From NCBI GenBank assembly GCA_914767715.1, contig OU612072.1, positions 16,616,001 to 16,680,000 on the forward strand: a stretch of DNA of 64,000 bases, given 5' to 3'. This DNA is from Membranipora membranacea (lineage: Eukaryota; Bryozoa; Gymnolaemata; Cheilostomatida; Membraniporidae). This document shows positions 1-11,890 of this stretch, piece after piece. The notes beneath the pieces were generated by a model. The model saw only the letters and a list, made by a program, of their open reading frames with translations. It had not been told where the DNA came from and made no database searches. Made by a program: the position numbers and the translations under genes. Numbering within the stretch: position 1 is the stretch's first letter; each line of letters opens with the position of its first letter.

Positions 1-399
1 CGTGCTTGTTGCGCGAGAGGCCCGGGTTCGAATCCTAAATCATTTTGCTCTGAGCTTTGCAAGCTTCAGTGGCTGAGCGGTTGCGCTACATTCTATGGCT
101 GTATTCACTGAAAATAATTGTGTGGGGGATGTCAACTCACTACAACATATAATACTTAACAATCCACATTTTATGCATATGAGGATGAAAAGGATGACAA
201 CTATCATAGCTAATACCTGGCTGGTCTCACCGCTTTAGAAACATTATCAGCAAAACAAAGAAAGAAATATTTTTCATGATGTTTTTCAGGTGTGATCATT
301 AGTTTGCCAAGAGAAGTTTTGCTGTGTTAGTCAAGTCTTAGACGGACCCATTCCTGATACCCTTGGCGAGATTGAGAAAGTTGGAGAGCAACATGATAA

Positions 400-1405
400 C
401 AGATCAATGATCCAAATCCCTTCACTCGAGCAGTACAACTAGGTATTTTGTCTTTAGTCCCCAGCAATGTTTTCAAAAATTTTTGACGAAGTCTTTAGCA
501 ATGAGTTGTATGAGTCGACATTGTTACATCTGCCAAGAATAAAATGGTCGGCATCTGTGATTTTGGTGACCTAAGCCTCTTTTCTCATCGACTTTCAAAT
601 AGAATGGTCTATGATGTGGAATATAATTTTATCTGAATAGCTATAAAATTTTCATTTGCTCATAATAACAACCCTGCTGCTTGAAACGGAAATTCAATTT
701 TTAATTTTTAACTCTCAGTTGAAAAAGTATAGTTTTGTCATTAGGTTTGCAACCATCAGATGGGTTTGTCACTTTGATATTGATGAGTGGCCTGTAGCTG
801 AATCACTCAGCTTCTGTTACAAACCAGGTTTCTGTATGATACATCACCAAACGCATTCTTCACATTTCACTTTCCCACTCTTGTGTCAGCATTACTCACA
901 GATTAATATTCCCAGATTATGATGTATTCTGTTGTAGTTGGTTGGAGGGCCGTGCCTTTAGCATGCAAGTGTTGAAGATCGCGTGTTCGAATCCTACTGA
1001 TGTCCATCAACTACTGGGGTTTGGTTGGTCCCCAGCAGTGCTCCGACCTGCCTGCAAACGAGAGCAACCTGGCGTAGAAAATGCGGCCTTGCCCCTACTT
1101 TGTATTTTGCCACCCATGCTTTGGATGTGGCGTGTGATACAACAGGTTGCTTTTAAATCAACGATTATATAAGGTGTCAAGCTATCCTTCCTCTTGGAGC
1201 AGGTAACTCCAGAATAAAAATCACTAGTCGGACACAAATTTTGACTGTCAACATTCTTAGCTACATTATCGTTAATAGACTTTACTAAAGGAAAGTCTGT
1301 GTCTTATTTTGAGACATCTTAATTGTAAGCTAGCAGCAGCATTATTAGTCACCCAGTGCAACCAGCGAAGATGATCCTATTGTTTGGAGACAAAATTACT
1401 GTTTC
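400..1405. repeat. Dispersed repeat X, copy 1
   Basis: Several stretches match 41,340-46,690 in order: about 411-750 matches 41,345-41,660, 748-840 matches 45,440-45,530, and 1,187-1,400 matches 45,767-45,910 plus 46,540-46,690. Copy 2 holds a LINE and a foldback element that are missing here, so this copy gives empty-site information. No credible coding sequence is seen. Confidence 0.7.
935..1165 (+). mobile_element. tRNA-related SINE-like sequence
   Basis: A Pol III B-box-like motif (TGTTCGAATCC) stands at about 984-995, after a G-rich A-box-like stretch near 940. The first 40 bases of the window carry a similar B box (GGTTCGAATCC). No folded tRNA cloverleaf could be drawn, so these are read as SINE heads and not tRNA genes. 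Confidence 0.4.
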
Positions 1406-1503
1406 ATATCCACATAAGCAATGTCAAAAGGACAGATCTATCCTGCAAAAATGTCACCAAAGGTGTGAAAAAGTCAATTGAACTCCCTTTCTCCAACCTT
1501 ACT

Positions 1504-2330
1504 TTAATTGTTACGCGCTAATGTATGTATTGTACGCCTAAGACTTCCACCTGCCATGAGCTTTGATCCGCGCCAAAGACCAGCCTCTCTTGCTTGCCCA
1601 AGTTGCTCCACCATGACGAAAACAACTTTCTGTAACATGCTACGGAACGACGCCGCAGTGATGATGAACAGCGGTTCATCTTCTAGTCTGCACTCATGCT
1701 TCTCCAAGTAACCTTTAAATAACTGCACAATGTCATTAGACTTGGACCAGGAGTCTGAAATCGTGATGATTGCAGGCTTCTCAGAGTGCTTGAAAGACCT
1801 CAGCCTTAAAAACAGAGTCTTCCTAGATTTTGAGATCTTGACATCATTACATCGTAGTTAGTGTTCCTCACTAGACAAACAAATTTCGGACAGCCGAAGG
1901 AATCCAAAGAAGGCCAAGGATACCATCACCTTGAACATCTGACATGAGTTAACAGCCGGAATAACCGCAGCCCCCCCCCCCCCCCCCCGATACAGAGACT
2001 TGATCTGCGGCAAAGAGACTGGGTGCTTCCTCAGAGTCTGTTGCCTTCTGTTCTTCAATCCCTTCAAAGCTATTCCTTGCTACTCAGATTCCCAGCCCTT
2101 GTGTCTAAACACGTGACGGAGTGCTGACAAATGGGATTGCACTGCCCCATATCCCAGACCCTTCTTGACCAGTTGCGCCACCCATAGCTCAGGAGAGACT
2201 TTCGATTGCCCATCGGCAATAGGCAGTGACATCTCCTCACAGGTTGAGTAATCATCAAAACACTTCTCATAAATAGCTGTAGATTTTTTAGACAGAGAAT
2301 CTGCGATCAGTGACTCAAACTAACGGCCGA
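1504..2330 (-). pseudogene. Tyrosine recombinase remnant of YR retrotransposon
   Basis: One minus-strand frame runs from about 2,330 to 1,504 and is broken by TAG near 2,080 and TAA near 1,858. The N-terminal part (about 75 residues from 2,320) looks like the helical core-binding half of YR enzymes. The middle part holds FFGFLRLSEI, which matches the Arg box of retrotransposon recombinases (arginine followed by LSE). The C-terminal part, ending in ARNN, lacks a clear H-x-x-R box or a convincing tyrosine. A poly-G run (1,971-1,988 on the coding strand) encodes a glycine stretch and has probably expanded. Role by family: integration of the circular cDNA. This copy is not expected to work. Confidence 0.65.
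1971..1988. repeat. Poly-C tract (18 C)
   Basis: Uninterrupted run of C inside the recombinase remnant, read as poly-G on the coding strand. Its length may be unstable in sequencing. Confidence 0.9.
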
Positions 2331-2340
2331 CTAATACGGC
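2326..2340 (-). repeat. 15-nt hairpin motif, YR copy, site 1
   Basis: GCCG - ACTAATA - CGGC on the plus strand: a 4-bp stem with a 7-nt loop, 22 bp past the RNase H stop and just before the recombinase. The same loop occurs at 3,698-3,712 and 12,050-12,064. Confidence 0.5.
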
Positions 2341-2361
2341 ATTCACTTCCAACTTATCACA

Positions 2362-2709
2362 CTACTGCATAGATTTATCCCTGCAGTACAACTTTTTCAG
2401 GATATTAGTCACAGCTATGTTGTCAGTAAAAATGTTGATCGCCATATCAGAGAACTCCAAGCTGAGCAACGTAAGTACAACATTGATGGGATACAGTTCC
2501 AATACTGCAATGTTGCACTTCTTGCCGTAAGGCCGAGACCCTGAGAACCGAGATGACCCCAACATACAACCGAAACCTACAGAGGTTATCGCATCCGTGT
2601 ACACATCATGGCAGCAAGATGTTGAGGAATCTAGCATCCTGAATGGCTTTTCTGGTGGGGTATGAAGTAGGCTAAACCACACACGGAAATCATCAGTTAC
2701 TTCCTCCAA
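2362..2709 (-). CDS. RNase H domain of YR retrotransposon
   Basis: A 115-residue open frame that includes the RNase H-like core FTDNIAVTNIL, where the D-N pair fits the third catalytic block of retroelement RNase H. The same stretch appears at 46,829-47,266 (FTDNMAVTNIL) in YR copy 2. By family, it would remove RNA from the RNA/DNA hybrid. It follows RT on the same strand, but the stretch joining the two (seen at 58,380-58,570 in copy 2) is deleted here, so copy 1 would not make a complete RT-RNase H protein. The initiator Met is probably only an internal residue of the former polyprotein. Confidence 0.7.
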   Translation of the reverse strand: MEEVTDDFRVWFSLLHTPPEKPFRMLDSSTSCCHDVYTDAITSVGFGCMLGSSRFSGSRPYGKKCNIAVLELYPINVVLTLLSLEFSDMAINIFTDNIAVTNILKKLYCRDKSMQ

Positions 2710-2813
2710 GACTTTCCTCCTTTTATCTTGCCGTTTGGAAAGAATTCCAGACAGACTCTCGTATACGCTGCTTAGTTAAATCCTTGCATTAGCTATAACC
2801 TGTGATATATGGG

Positions 2814-3599
2814 TTAATAAACTGCCTCACACAATTCCTCAAAAACACTCAAAGCCCCCTCGCAATTCTCTTGCGAGTCCGCCACAAAGAGAAAGTCATC
2901 AAGATAGTTGAAAACATGGGCCTGCACCCGAGAGTGCTTGTATAACATACAAACTAAGGAGTCACTAATCCTACTGAATAACTGGCATGAACTAGACGCT
3001 CCTATAGGCAGCATCCTATCCACATAGTACTCGTCCTCGATGTATATGCTCAGGAATCTCCAATCTTCGCGTCTGATAGGAACAAACCTGTGGGCATCAG
3101 CCAGATCTACCTTAGCCAACCAAGCACCACCATCCCCATAATTTGATATCAAACAGTGACCGACGTCTTGAACCGAGCAGTACTGCACAGATCTTAACAA
3201 CTCCGGTATATTGTCATTCACAGCGCCTCCAACTGGATGAGAGAGGTTGAATATCATACGATATTTATCACTGTTGGGCTTTGGTATCACATGGAGGGGA
3301 GAAATGAAGAGATCAGGAAATGGCTTGCTAGAAAAAGGACCAATAATGCATCCCTTGGCCACCTCATCGCTGAGATTAGACAAAAGAGGCAATGGAGAAG
3401 GCCGCGGCTTTAGTTTCCTATACAATAAGTGAAAATCCAGTTTTACACCAAGTGGGAAGCCATGTCTGAAGCCATCGATTACAAATTGTTCATCTGAATA
3501 GCCCTTCAGATATACAGCCAGTCTTTCCACGTTCACAGGTGACTCAATGCCAAAAGATGATATATCTGAAAAAAGATAAACACAGCAAGTTTTCAGCAC
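2814..3599 (-). CDS. Reverse transcriptase of YR retrotransposon, 3'-truncated
   Basis: 261 residues with clear RT blocks: VIPKPNSDKYRMIFNLSHP (palm/finger region), KVDLADAHRFVPI (block A, catalytic Asp) and FNYLDDFLF (block C, Y-L-D-D). The L-x-D-A-H-R-x-V-P-I-R style of block A is typical of the DIRS/Ngaro type. The frame stops soon after EELCEA. Copy 2 (58,320-58,596) continues there with about 80 more residues, so roughly 190 bp have been deleted. A possible 3' splice site (TTTTTTCAG at about 3,568) precedes the conserved part, so the annotated Met may not be used. Confidence 0.8.
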   Translation of the reverse strand: MLKTCCVYLFSDISSFGIESPVNVERLAVYLKGYSDEQFVIDGFRHGFPLGVKLDFHLLYRKLKPRPSPLPLLSNLSDEVAKGCIIGPFSSKPFPDLFISPLHVIPKPNSDKYRMIFNLSHPVGGAVNDNIPELLRSVQYCSVQDVGHCLISNYGDGGAWLAKVDLADAHRFVPIRREDWRFLSIYIEDEYYVDRMLPIGASSSCQLFSRISDSLVCMLYKHSRVQAHVFNYLDDFLFVADSQENCEGALSVFEELCEAVY

Positions 3600-3667
3600 A
3601 CACTACATAACCATTATACTCAAACTAATCAAGTTAAAACCTTTGTCTCGATATTCCTTATAATACT

Positions 3668-3682
3668 CCCCCCCCCCCCCCC
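3668..3682. repeat. Poly-C tract (15 C)
   Basis: Homopolymer between the gag-like and RT frames, beside a CCCTCCCCTCGGG stretch (coding strand) and the hairpin at 3,698. Confidence 0.9.
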
Positions 3683-3697
3683 ACCCGAGGGGAGGGT

Positions 3698-3712
3698 GCC
3701 GACTAATACGGC
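3698..3712 (-). repeat. 15-nt hairpin motif, YR copy, site 2
   Basis: Same GCCG-loop-CGGC motif as at 2,326, here 31 bp past the gag-like stop and ahead of RT. The flanking G/C-rich stretch is also recognisably related to that next to site 3 (12,020-12,050). Confidence 0.5.
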
Positions 3713-3742
3713 TATTCCGTCGAATTGGTAGATGAGCTGCAA

Positions 3743-4594
3743 TTAGTCAATTAGCCAAAGTGATTGGTTGAGGGTTGATCTACTTCTTACTACATCTGTA
3801 CTCCGGGTGATCTGCGCTGAGCATTTTTTGCACATGTGAGTGAATCTGCATGTATTTCCGAACTTGCATCCAGCAGCAGAGTTAAACCTCAAGCAGTAGC
3901 GTTTAGACTTTCGACCAGGTTGCTCGACTTTCTTCTTATTCGTCTTAGTCTCCCGAAGTCCACCAGCCAGCTCAGCGATATACTCTCCCCATACCACATC
4001 AGCGTTCCTACTCTTCAGACGCCTGAATTGAAAGTCATATTCAATTCCATCCTTCCCTGCCATGTGGAAGCCCTTCACTATCTCGAAGTGGCGAAGCATG
4101 CCTTGAACATCACTGGGGTAGAACTCCAGGTGAATACTCATGAACACAATAAACGCATCAATCCACGAGTAGAATGACTCAAGGTTCTTACTATCTTCCA
4201 CCTCTTCAAATAATCCATTGACAAGAGAGAACCTCTTTCTCACCTTATCATCCCTTGCTCGTGGTAACATCAGCTTAGAGTCGATAAACTCACCTTCACA
4301 AATCTTTTTCCGTAGCTTATCATCCACATGCTCATTTCCCGGATGGGTTGGCACACAGCCAAAAGATCTTTTTGGCCGGGTTGTAACACTAGACTCTCCA
4401 ACATCAACTTCTTCCTCATTGCTCTCCTCCACTATTGAAGAAAGCTCTTCCTCCTCTGGGATATCCCAGTCCTGATGAGCCGCTGAAGTTGAAGCCACAC
4501 AGGTTACTTTCTTCATAGGGCCTTTTCCCTTCACCGAAGATGTGGCCTTTCCTCCTTTCCCTTTTGCCGGAGCCTTGCCCCTTATAGGCTGCAA
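3743..4594 (-). CDS. Gag-like ORF with CCCH zinc finger
   Basis: 283 residues. The N-terminus is basic and Gly/Lys-rich (PAKGKGGKA), followed by an acidic stretch (IPEEEELSSIVEESNEEE). A central part is rich in aromatic residues (SFYSWIDAFIVF), and near residue 240 lies a zinc finger C-x8-C-x5-C-x3-H starting CLRFNSAAGC. A capsid-like middle with a C-terminal zinc finger upstream of RT fits the gag position of YR retrotransposons, although CCCH spacing differs from the usual CCHC knuckle. An upstream 3' splice site (CGTCATAG, about 4,628) would add a short exon start, so the true N-terminus is uncertain. No close relative is recognised by eye. Confidence 0.65.
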   Translation of the reverse strand: MQPIRGKAPAKGKGGKATSSVKGKGPMKKVTCVASTSAAHQDWDIPEEEELSSIVEESNEEEVDVGESSVTTRPKRSFGCVPTHPGNEHVDDKLRKKICEGEFIDSKLMLPRARDDKVRKRFSLVNGLFEEVEDSKNLESFYSWIDAFIVFMSIHLEFYPSDVQGMLRHFEIVKGFHMAGKDGIEYDFQFRRLKSRNADVVWGEYIAELAGGLRETKTNKKKVEQPGRKSKRYCLRFNSAAGCKFGNTCRFTHMCKKCSAQITRSTDVVRSRSTLNQSLWLID

Positions 4595-4928
4595 AGTGCC
4601 CTCCTCCGAGGCTCTCCTAGTAGACTCCTATGACGATACCACAAATTTTAATAGTTGCAACCGATTAAGAATGGCAGACTGACACCTTTTGTAGTCACAC
4701 TATAACAATAATAACAAACTTATCACCCTAATAATGATTTACAGTATCCTAACTTAAATAACATAACTATTATCACCTTAATTATAATAAGTATTAACTT
4801 AAAGGGCAACCAAGGTTTCGCAGCAATGCATTAATGGGTAGCAAATAAAGTGCTGGGCAGCATCAGCTTTGTGCATTACGCGATGCAAAACTCAAAGTAG
4901 TTGCTGACTCTAAGCTGGGCAACACTTC

Positions 4929-5045
4929 AGTTTAGGTATGGCGGCCCATAGCACCTTTATTAATGCGCATTAGCTAACATGCTAACTCGCTAAGTCGCTA
5001 ATGCGCATTAGTTAACATGCTAACTCGCTAATGCGCATTAAGAGA
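4929..5045 (+). repeat. Subterminal inverted repeat, left copy
   Basis: Pairs with 11,520-11,655. It carries several copies of a roughly 19-bp unit, TTAGCTAACATGCTAACTCG, mixed with AATGCGCATTAG. Confidence 0.75.
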
Positions 5046-5110
5046 TTAAAGATTTCCAGAAATATTTTTGGGTCTGTCTTTATGCATGTGCGGGCTATCA
5101 CTGTCTTGAT

Positions 5111-5163
5111 ATGGCCTCTGTGATTGGTCTTACTTTCAAAATAAGACCAATCACAGAGGTCAT
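5111..5163. repeat. Near-perfect hairpin, 22-bp stem
   Basis: Arms 5,111-5,132 and 5,142-5,163 (ending in GATTGGTCTTA and beginning TAAGACCAATC) pair with one G-T-type difference around a 9-nt loop. It could be a tiny foldback element or a small-RNA precursor; nothing separates these. Confidence 0.6.
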
Positions 5164-8100
5164 ACTAATCTCTGCTCTACTACTCCTCCACCAAAAAATG
5201 ATTTGAACCAAGCAATGTAATTTGTTGTGTTGTTGCTGATGGAGTTTTATTGTAAATGACACCTGTATCCTCATACCATTCATCACTGAGTATGGTAAGG
5301 CTATAACTCTCTGGTTTGGTACAACATTAGAGCGTGATGAACAAAGTTTGCAGACTATTCCATCAGTTATATGTACTCAAATGATAACCTTTCAAACTCA
5401 GTATGAGTAAGTATATGATCAACAAGGAGTCCTCGATATAATATTGATGAGCAACTTGCATAGTATAGTAGTAGGCCTACCTCAGATTGATTTTGCACAG
5501 TTACTACTACATATTGTGGTGTCAACTGTGTGTTAATGAAGTATCTACTAAGCTGTTCATAGGCCTATGTCACTAGTGTTATCAGGGAACCAGACACACA
5601 CAAGGCTGCAACTCATCAAATCAACTGTCAGTGACCTGCTGTCTGTGAATGGACATGTTTTAAGTTGGAAAACATGGTTTTTTGTCAATGGTTTGCTCAT
5701 GTCGCTCTAATCAAGGTATTAAGGAAGATATATATGTTGGGTTATTTGTAGGCCAAGACGCAAGGGTCATTGTTGTGGTTCTATTGGTATGGTTTCGTCT
5801 CATGATCAATGTGAGAGATATTTAGAAATATCTAATCTAATGCAACATATATTGGATGTATATATAATTGGAGGACAAGTAAATCCCGGCATGTTAAAAA
5901 AGCTAATGCCAACTTAGGGATTGAGTTCCAGTTCTAGAACTTCAGAGAGCGCCTACAATCCCAATCATATTCTTAAAGGCTTAAAAAGAGGTTTCAACAA
6001 ATGAAGTGCAATGCTCATGCAATGATGCCCAGGTCACACCACCTGGTCGCACACAAATATTCAGCCAAATTATCCTTTATAGCAAGATATTTGTTACATA
6101 CCCCTGGTTTTATGTTTTTTTGGTCTTTTTCTCAAGGTAAGTGGAAATTGCATCACTTTTTCTCTTCAGGCGCCCATGTATTCAGAGTGATTGTCAATGT
6201 CATTCACAAACATGAGCCTAGTGGATAATTTTATGGGAGTAGCCTACCCTCCCTGGGATTGTCAGGATGGGACCATTACCGTAACCATACTATGCCATTT
6301 ATAAGCTTTACCTTCTTCACATCCAAAATCCCAGTCTTCACACCTTGTATTCAGATATTTAATCTTGATTTGAGCTTTGTGTCAAAGCCTTTACTTTTAG
6401 TAGTTCAAAGTTTGGTAAACAATCTGGTCAAAGTATTGTCATTGTAGAGGCCAGCCCAGTTCGGATACAATTTGTCCTCTGCCCCCAGAGAGCATTGGAT
6501 TTGACCAATAAGATTTAATTATTTTTATTGAACCCCTGACTGAAGACCAGGCTTTTGTCAACTTTAATTAAAACAGGGCCCTAATAATGAATTGCCAATA
6601 TTATCCGGCTGGCGGGAATAGACGCAGAAAATTGGTAAAAAAAACAGTTTCTTCACACCTTGATTCACCCTATTTTCCGCTTTATACTGTAATATATATA
6701 TTAAAATGTATCCTAAAATGAACACCATCATAGATTTGTTGCACTCAAACCCCTTGTCAATACAATTGGCAATACAGTAAAAATGACCAGCGGTTTGTTA
6801 GGGTCCTCAAAATAACAATTTTGTGCCCAGTGAAATCCTTGGACTGAAAAAATAATTCAATTGTAATATTTTAAAGATGATGGTGATGGAGAAGAGAGCG
6901 ATGGTACAAATGATAACAATGGAAGGCATGATGACAATGGTATACCTTTATCACTACCAACATTAGATCCAAAGACTGCTTTTGGTGAGTCACAATTTAA
7001 GATTTATTCATGAGATAAAATACATTACCAACCTAGAGACCGATCAAAGAATAATCATAGTAGCGGGCCCACCAGATGAATCTGACTCAGAATAGATATA
7101 ATATTATAATGAAATTCAAGTCAGCCTCTTCCCAAAACATCTGATAAAATGATTTGCCCTCACTAATTTTGACAATACAATAAAGTAGCCCAGTTTGGTA
7201 GCTGGCGTCACAGGAAGAAGTCATCATTATCAGCCAGGTCTACTTTATTGACATCGTCTTGGAGTTGCAATGTCACGGAAAAGGGGATGACAACTCCAAC
7301 CATCTATGAGCAGCTATACGTTATTTTTTTAGGTATCTGCAATATCAACTAACATCTGTTGACAGTTATTGGCCACCAAGGTTTCAATTTTGAGATGGTT
7401 CCTGCCCAAGATGAATATCATGGATCCTATCCGTTGTTAACCCATAGTTACATTATAAGCTGCCACTTGTGTTGTTAATTTTAGAAAGAGTGAAAATGCG
7501 ACTTCAGAATTAGTACCCGACATTTCACAAATTGATAACACAAAATTATTTTGCTTTTAGATGAAGGACTCATTTTGACCCCAAAAAAAGAAAAAAAAAG
7601 CCAATAAGTTCTACTCAGGAAGCACCGACTGGTACATGTAAGTAAACATTTTCTTTGCTTAGTCTCAGTACAGAAATCAAGCTCGTTGCAGCAAAGATAC
7701 AGTATCCAGTTGATCTTGAGACTTGAGCAGTATTGTTTGACTGAAAGGATAAGATTGGGATTGGCATTGGCCATAAAGACCTATTTGTGTTGTATCCTCA
7801 TACTAATTTTTATTGCAGATATATTGACAATTGTGTGTGGAGTTCGGATAAACCTCAAATCAGAGGATTGAGAGTGAGTTGTTTGTATGTTGATAAATAT
7901 ATTAATACAACCTGGTTGGCGGCGACCATTTCAATCTACATTGCTCAGTTTTTTTTATCTGTTTGTCAAGGAGAAGAGTTTGAGAGAACTTGGTTTAGAT
8001 AAATAGAAATTACTTAAACTTAGTTGAGCTAGGCTAAGGCCAATCTCTTGCATTATTAGGCTATGCTATGTTTTACCCCAATTTTGTTTGCCTGCATGCA

Positions 8101-9540
8101 CTGCCTTTGCTGCCTGCTAGTAATGGATATGTCTATCTTTCGAAGGTGCTGAGAGGGCACTGGGTTACAATGATACTGTAGTGATCGAGAAGATGGGGGA
8201 TCTCTATAGGGCTGCATCTAATCAGAATCGACGTTAACTTCAGTGTCTTAAAAAAAGATGTAAGTAAACCAGCTATGGCCTGTCATGACAACCTTGATGT
8301 TGGTTATGTTGGTTGAGGAGGGGGCACAAACAAAGTTTGTCAAGATATGCTATCTGGATCAGTACAATGACATGACACACAGATTTTAAGATTGGCATTT
8401 TCAGGTAGTCAAGTTTGCTTGAAACACTAAAGACTGTGTAGGGTCTTTCAAGTAAGTCCTAGCTTAGTTTCTCTGCAAAAATAACAAACAAATAATAAAG
8501 GTCATCTAGGCAAATTCTAAGTGCGTGATCACTTTTTACTATATGAGCCCTACTTTGAGTGTACCATCTGGCTCTGTTACCATTCAATCTAACGAATCGT
8601 TCAACTATTGAGTTGAGACCTCTGAACAAGAGAGGACAACTCCTTAGAATACAAAGGAGTCTTGAAAGAAGCACTGTATCCCTGCTGTATCAGTGTAGTT
8701 GGACCAAATGCATTGTAGGAAACCAACTGTGTTGTTATTCTCCTTTTTAGAAAGTCATAGAGCTTACTCTGAATGGTGAGAGCAATGACTCCTGCAGCAA
8801 AGCTATCAAACCAATTAAAGTTTTCTCCTCCTCCATTTTTATATTTAAAACAAAATTTTTCATCATATGTAAATATTTATCATTAAACAGGTATTTTGCA
8901 ATAAATAAACAACCTGAAAAATCACCACACTATTTCCTAATAAAATGACAATGAGTTTAATTTGAAATTTGAAAGTATCATTATTTAGCTTTGGAGCAGG
9001 GAGAATTCTCCCCGTTGTGAGAAGAAACTGTACAAGTGTTGTGCGGATTTGTGCAGTCTTGGATACTCTCTCTTCATACTTCGACCCAAGTATATAGACA
9101 TGTCTTATGTTCTGGACTAACCCAACAGTTCTGTAGGCTAGACACTACACTATATGCAGCGGTTTCACTGTGGGAAAAAAGATTATCAAAGATTAATGTA
9201 ATGGAGACATAGTATGGAATATCTATAAAAGATTATTAAAACCGTAAGCGGAAACATTTTAGGTCCCGGAACATTGGAACAATATATCAAACCAAGACAA
9301 ACGTAATATGAGGTTTGGAGCTGGACTAAATTAGCCATCATGATTTTATTACCAAGAAATAATATCACATCATATGTCACACAAAATCTAAAGGTGTGGC
9401 AACTAAAGGAGAGTTGTCTACTCTTTGGAAGAATAGGGTGATCCACTTGAGATGACAGTAACATGAATAAGGTGAGAAACCAAAATACATATTAAAGTAA
9501 TCACTGAATGAAAAGTACACAAAACATTGCACATTATTAT

Positions 9541-9726
9541 AAATGCGCATTGCTAGAACTGCGCATTGTTAGAAATGCGCATTTCTAGAACTGCGCATTC
9601 TTAGAACTGCGCATTCTTAAAACTGCGCATTCTTAGAACTGCGCATTCTTAAAACTGCGCATTCTTAGAACTGCGCATTCTTAAAACTGCGCATTCTTAA
9701 AACTGCACATTCTTAGAACTGCGCAT
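9541..9726. repeat. Tandem 16-bp repeat with TGCGCA core
   Basis: About 11-12 units of ACTGCGCATTCTTAGA with small changes (TTAAA/TTAGA alternate in the middle). Each unit has the palindrome TGCGCA. There are no spacers, so this is a minisatellite. Confidence 0.9.
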
Positions 9727-9840
9727 AACAAAATGATTGATGGAAATTTATCATACAACATTGACTGTAATGAAGTACCAGACCTGCCAAAACTCCAGTC
9801 ACTAATTTTGAGTCACCCTATTTTCACACCTCAAATAACA

Positions 9841-9904
9841 CAGGTTGGATCACAGGTCTACTCCAAAAACCTGGGATTTTGGAGAAGACCTGTGATCCAA
9901 CCTG
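9841..9904. repeat. Hairpin, 28-bp stem
   Basis: Arms 9,841-9,868 and 9,877-9,904 (outer sequence CAGGTTGGATCACAGGTCT) pair around an 8-nt loop with a single mismatch. A related inverted copy lies at about 10,885-10,990. Confidence 0.8.
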
Positions 9905-10647
9905 CATACTTGCCAACCTGTACGCATAAAGCGTTTGTAAACGCTTATTTGACACTAATTGAATTTTAAACGCAAAACGCTAGTTGTACTCATTTATGGT
10001 TTTCCAAACGCCTGTTCATCTAATTAGGCAATCAAAAACGCATCTTTTATCTTTAGTGTTTACTTGGTTGTCAAATAATAGACTAAAAATCTGGTATTGG
10101 CTGCAGAAAACCATGATGTTGATTTACAGTTGACTTTTTACCTGTCCAAGTTTTGCATGAGCCAAATTGCAACTTTTCTTCAATGAGACACAACATAACC
10201 AGTCTGCGCATGTGCGAACTGTTGAGGCATACGTTCGTCTCTGCAGCATAGGGCTTGAACTAATTCACCTAGTCTGAGTACCAAAATTGGGAAAACAATG
10301 GAAACCCATATTTTGGAAATATTTGGGCCTAAATGGAACACTGGTTTTGATATCTCATAACCTTGAACCCTGGGAGTTGCCTTTCTTGATGGAAGGCAGC
10401 GCCACCACTGCTGTGCTGCAGAGATAGACTATGTCACAAGGCTATCCTGCAAGCAGAATGCAACATAACTAGTAATCCATTGTAGAATATGGTGGTTCTG
10501 CCAACTTCAACTTTTCTTTAATCAGAGTAACAAAGTTGTCTACCTCCTTGTTGGGGTGAGATAACTCAGATCTCCTGCCCCAGTGTTTCAAGGGCAAACC
10601 AGGGAGGATGGGCAAACCGGGTTTAAAATAGCCTGTCTTGTCCAGAC

Positions 10648-11890
10648 AGGCTAGGTTACAAACATTTTCTCATTTATTATTAGCAGATTGCACCTTACAA
10701 CGCAAAGGGAAAAAGACTAATGTTGAGTGATCTGCACTCCTACACTACTAAGGACTACTTACTGTGATAATAGAACTTTTCGCGCGTAGCGCGAAAAATT
10801 TTTTGGGGCGTTTTCTGGTCATTTGAGGCACCCTGGAGTTTTGTACTCATTTTTAAGCATTTTGCAAATTTTTGTACTCATTTTGGAAAAATTAGGTTGG
10901 CAAGTCTGAACCTGTGTTATTTGAGGTGTGAAAATAGGGATTTTGGAGTGAAATCCCAGGTTTTGGAGTAGACCTGTGGGTTGGATAGAAAGATTGCAGA
11001 GCAGTCTAGGCTAGGGCCATCCATCAAGACCCATTCCATGGGCTGTTGCATGTAAATCCATGGCTATCCATGCATGCAACTTTGGCCAAAATGAGTGAGT
11101 GATACCTTGATGTAAAGTAATGTTACCTGGTAAGTGTTCTTCTTGTGGTTCTTTATAGCTGGCCAGCCCTAACTCATTTAACTATCTATGTATAAGTTTC
11201 TTCATTAATTTGTCTGCTTCAGGCTCCTCATGGTGATCCACTAGCTAACTCCAAAACCAAAGAGCCACAATCCATTTGTATCCTCCACATAAGAGTGCGA
11301 TCACATGACCAACATGTGATGTAAATAATAATACAACAGACCTAAGACATTGACTCAATGATTGATCAAGAAGAATTGGCATCTCACAGTCTCCCATGTA
11401 AGTAGTTTGAAATAGTTCCAGGGTCATGGCAGGTATGGTAGTGGAAGTGGTGTAAGTGCCTATCACAAAGCCCATCTTTGATAATACAGTCATTACCCAA
11501 AACAGGTTTAACTGCGAGTTAGTGAGTTAGCATGTTAATTAATGCGCATTAGCGAGTTAGCGAGTTAGCATGTTAACTAATGCGCATTAGCGACTTAGCG
11601 AGTTAGCATGTTAATTAATGCGCATTAATAAAGGTGCTATGGGCCGCCATAGTTTAGGGGAGGTTCCAAGACTTTGCTGTAATAATTATAGAGCACATGC
11701 TAAATAATAACAGGAACAGGAAACTGCTATGTGGTATTCTCTTTTAGCTGAGTTTGAGTACCTGATGAAAGAAATGTTTCACAAGAATTCTGGCTGAATA
11801 ATCATCCGAATTATCTTTTGTCTTTTTCCCCATGCAGAAGGTGCAATCTGCTATTAATCAATGGCCATCAATGAGAAGTTGTTTGAAACC
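10648..11890. repeat. Nested inverted-repeat pair (possible ~1.2 kb element)
   Basis: The stretch TAGCAGATTGCACCTT followed by GGGAAAAAGAC at about 10,678-10,716 recurs inverted at 11,815-11,857. The matching region continues outward to the GGTTAC stretch. The right half shares its end with the 7.1 kb element, so one may be a derivative of the other. A short perfect hairpin (TTTTCGCGC-GTA-GCGCGAAAA) sits at 10,777-10,797. Confidence 0.45.
11520..11655 (-). repeat. Subterminal inverted repeat, right copy
   Basis: Inverted copy of 4,929-5,045, with one extra internal unit. Confidence 0.75.

Noticed and set aside
1-60. tRNA gene at the window start
   Set aside because: Only a B-box-like motif is present; no cloverleaf can be drawn from the available bases.
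6877-8237. Series of exon-like pieces (plus strand) with splice-like borders inside the 7.1 kb element
   Set aside because: The second piece (7,561-7,637) has stops in every frame compatible with the first, and no domain is recognised; treated as chance.
9541-9726. CRISPR-like spaced repeats
   Set aside because: Units are contiguous without unique spacers, and the sequence is eukaryotic.
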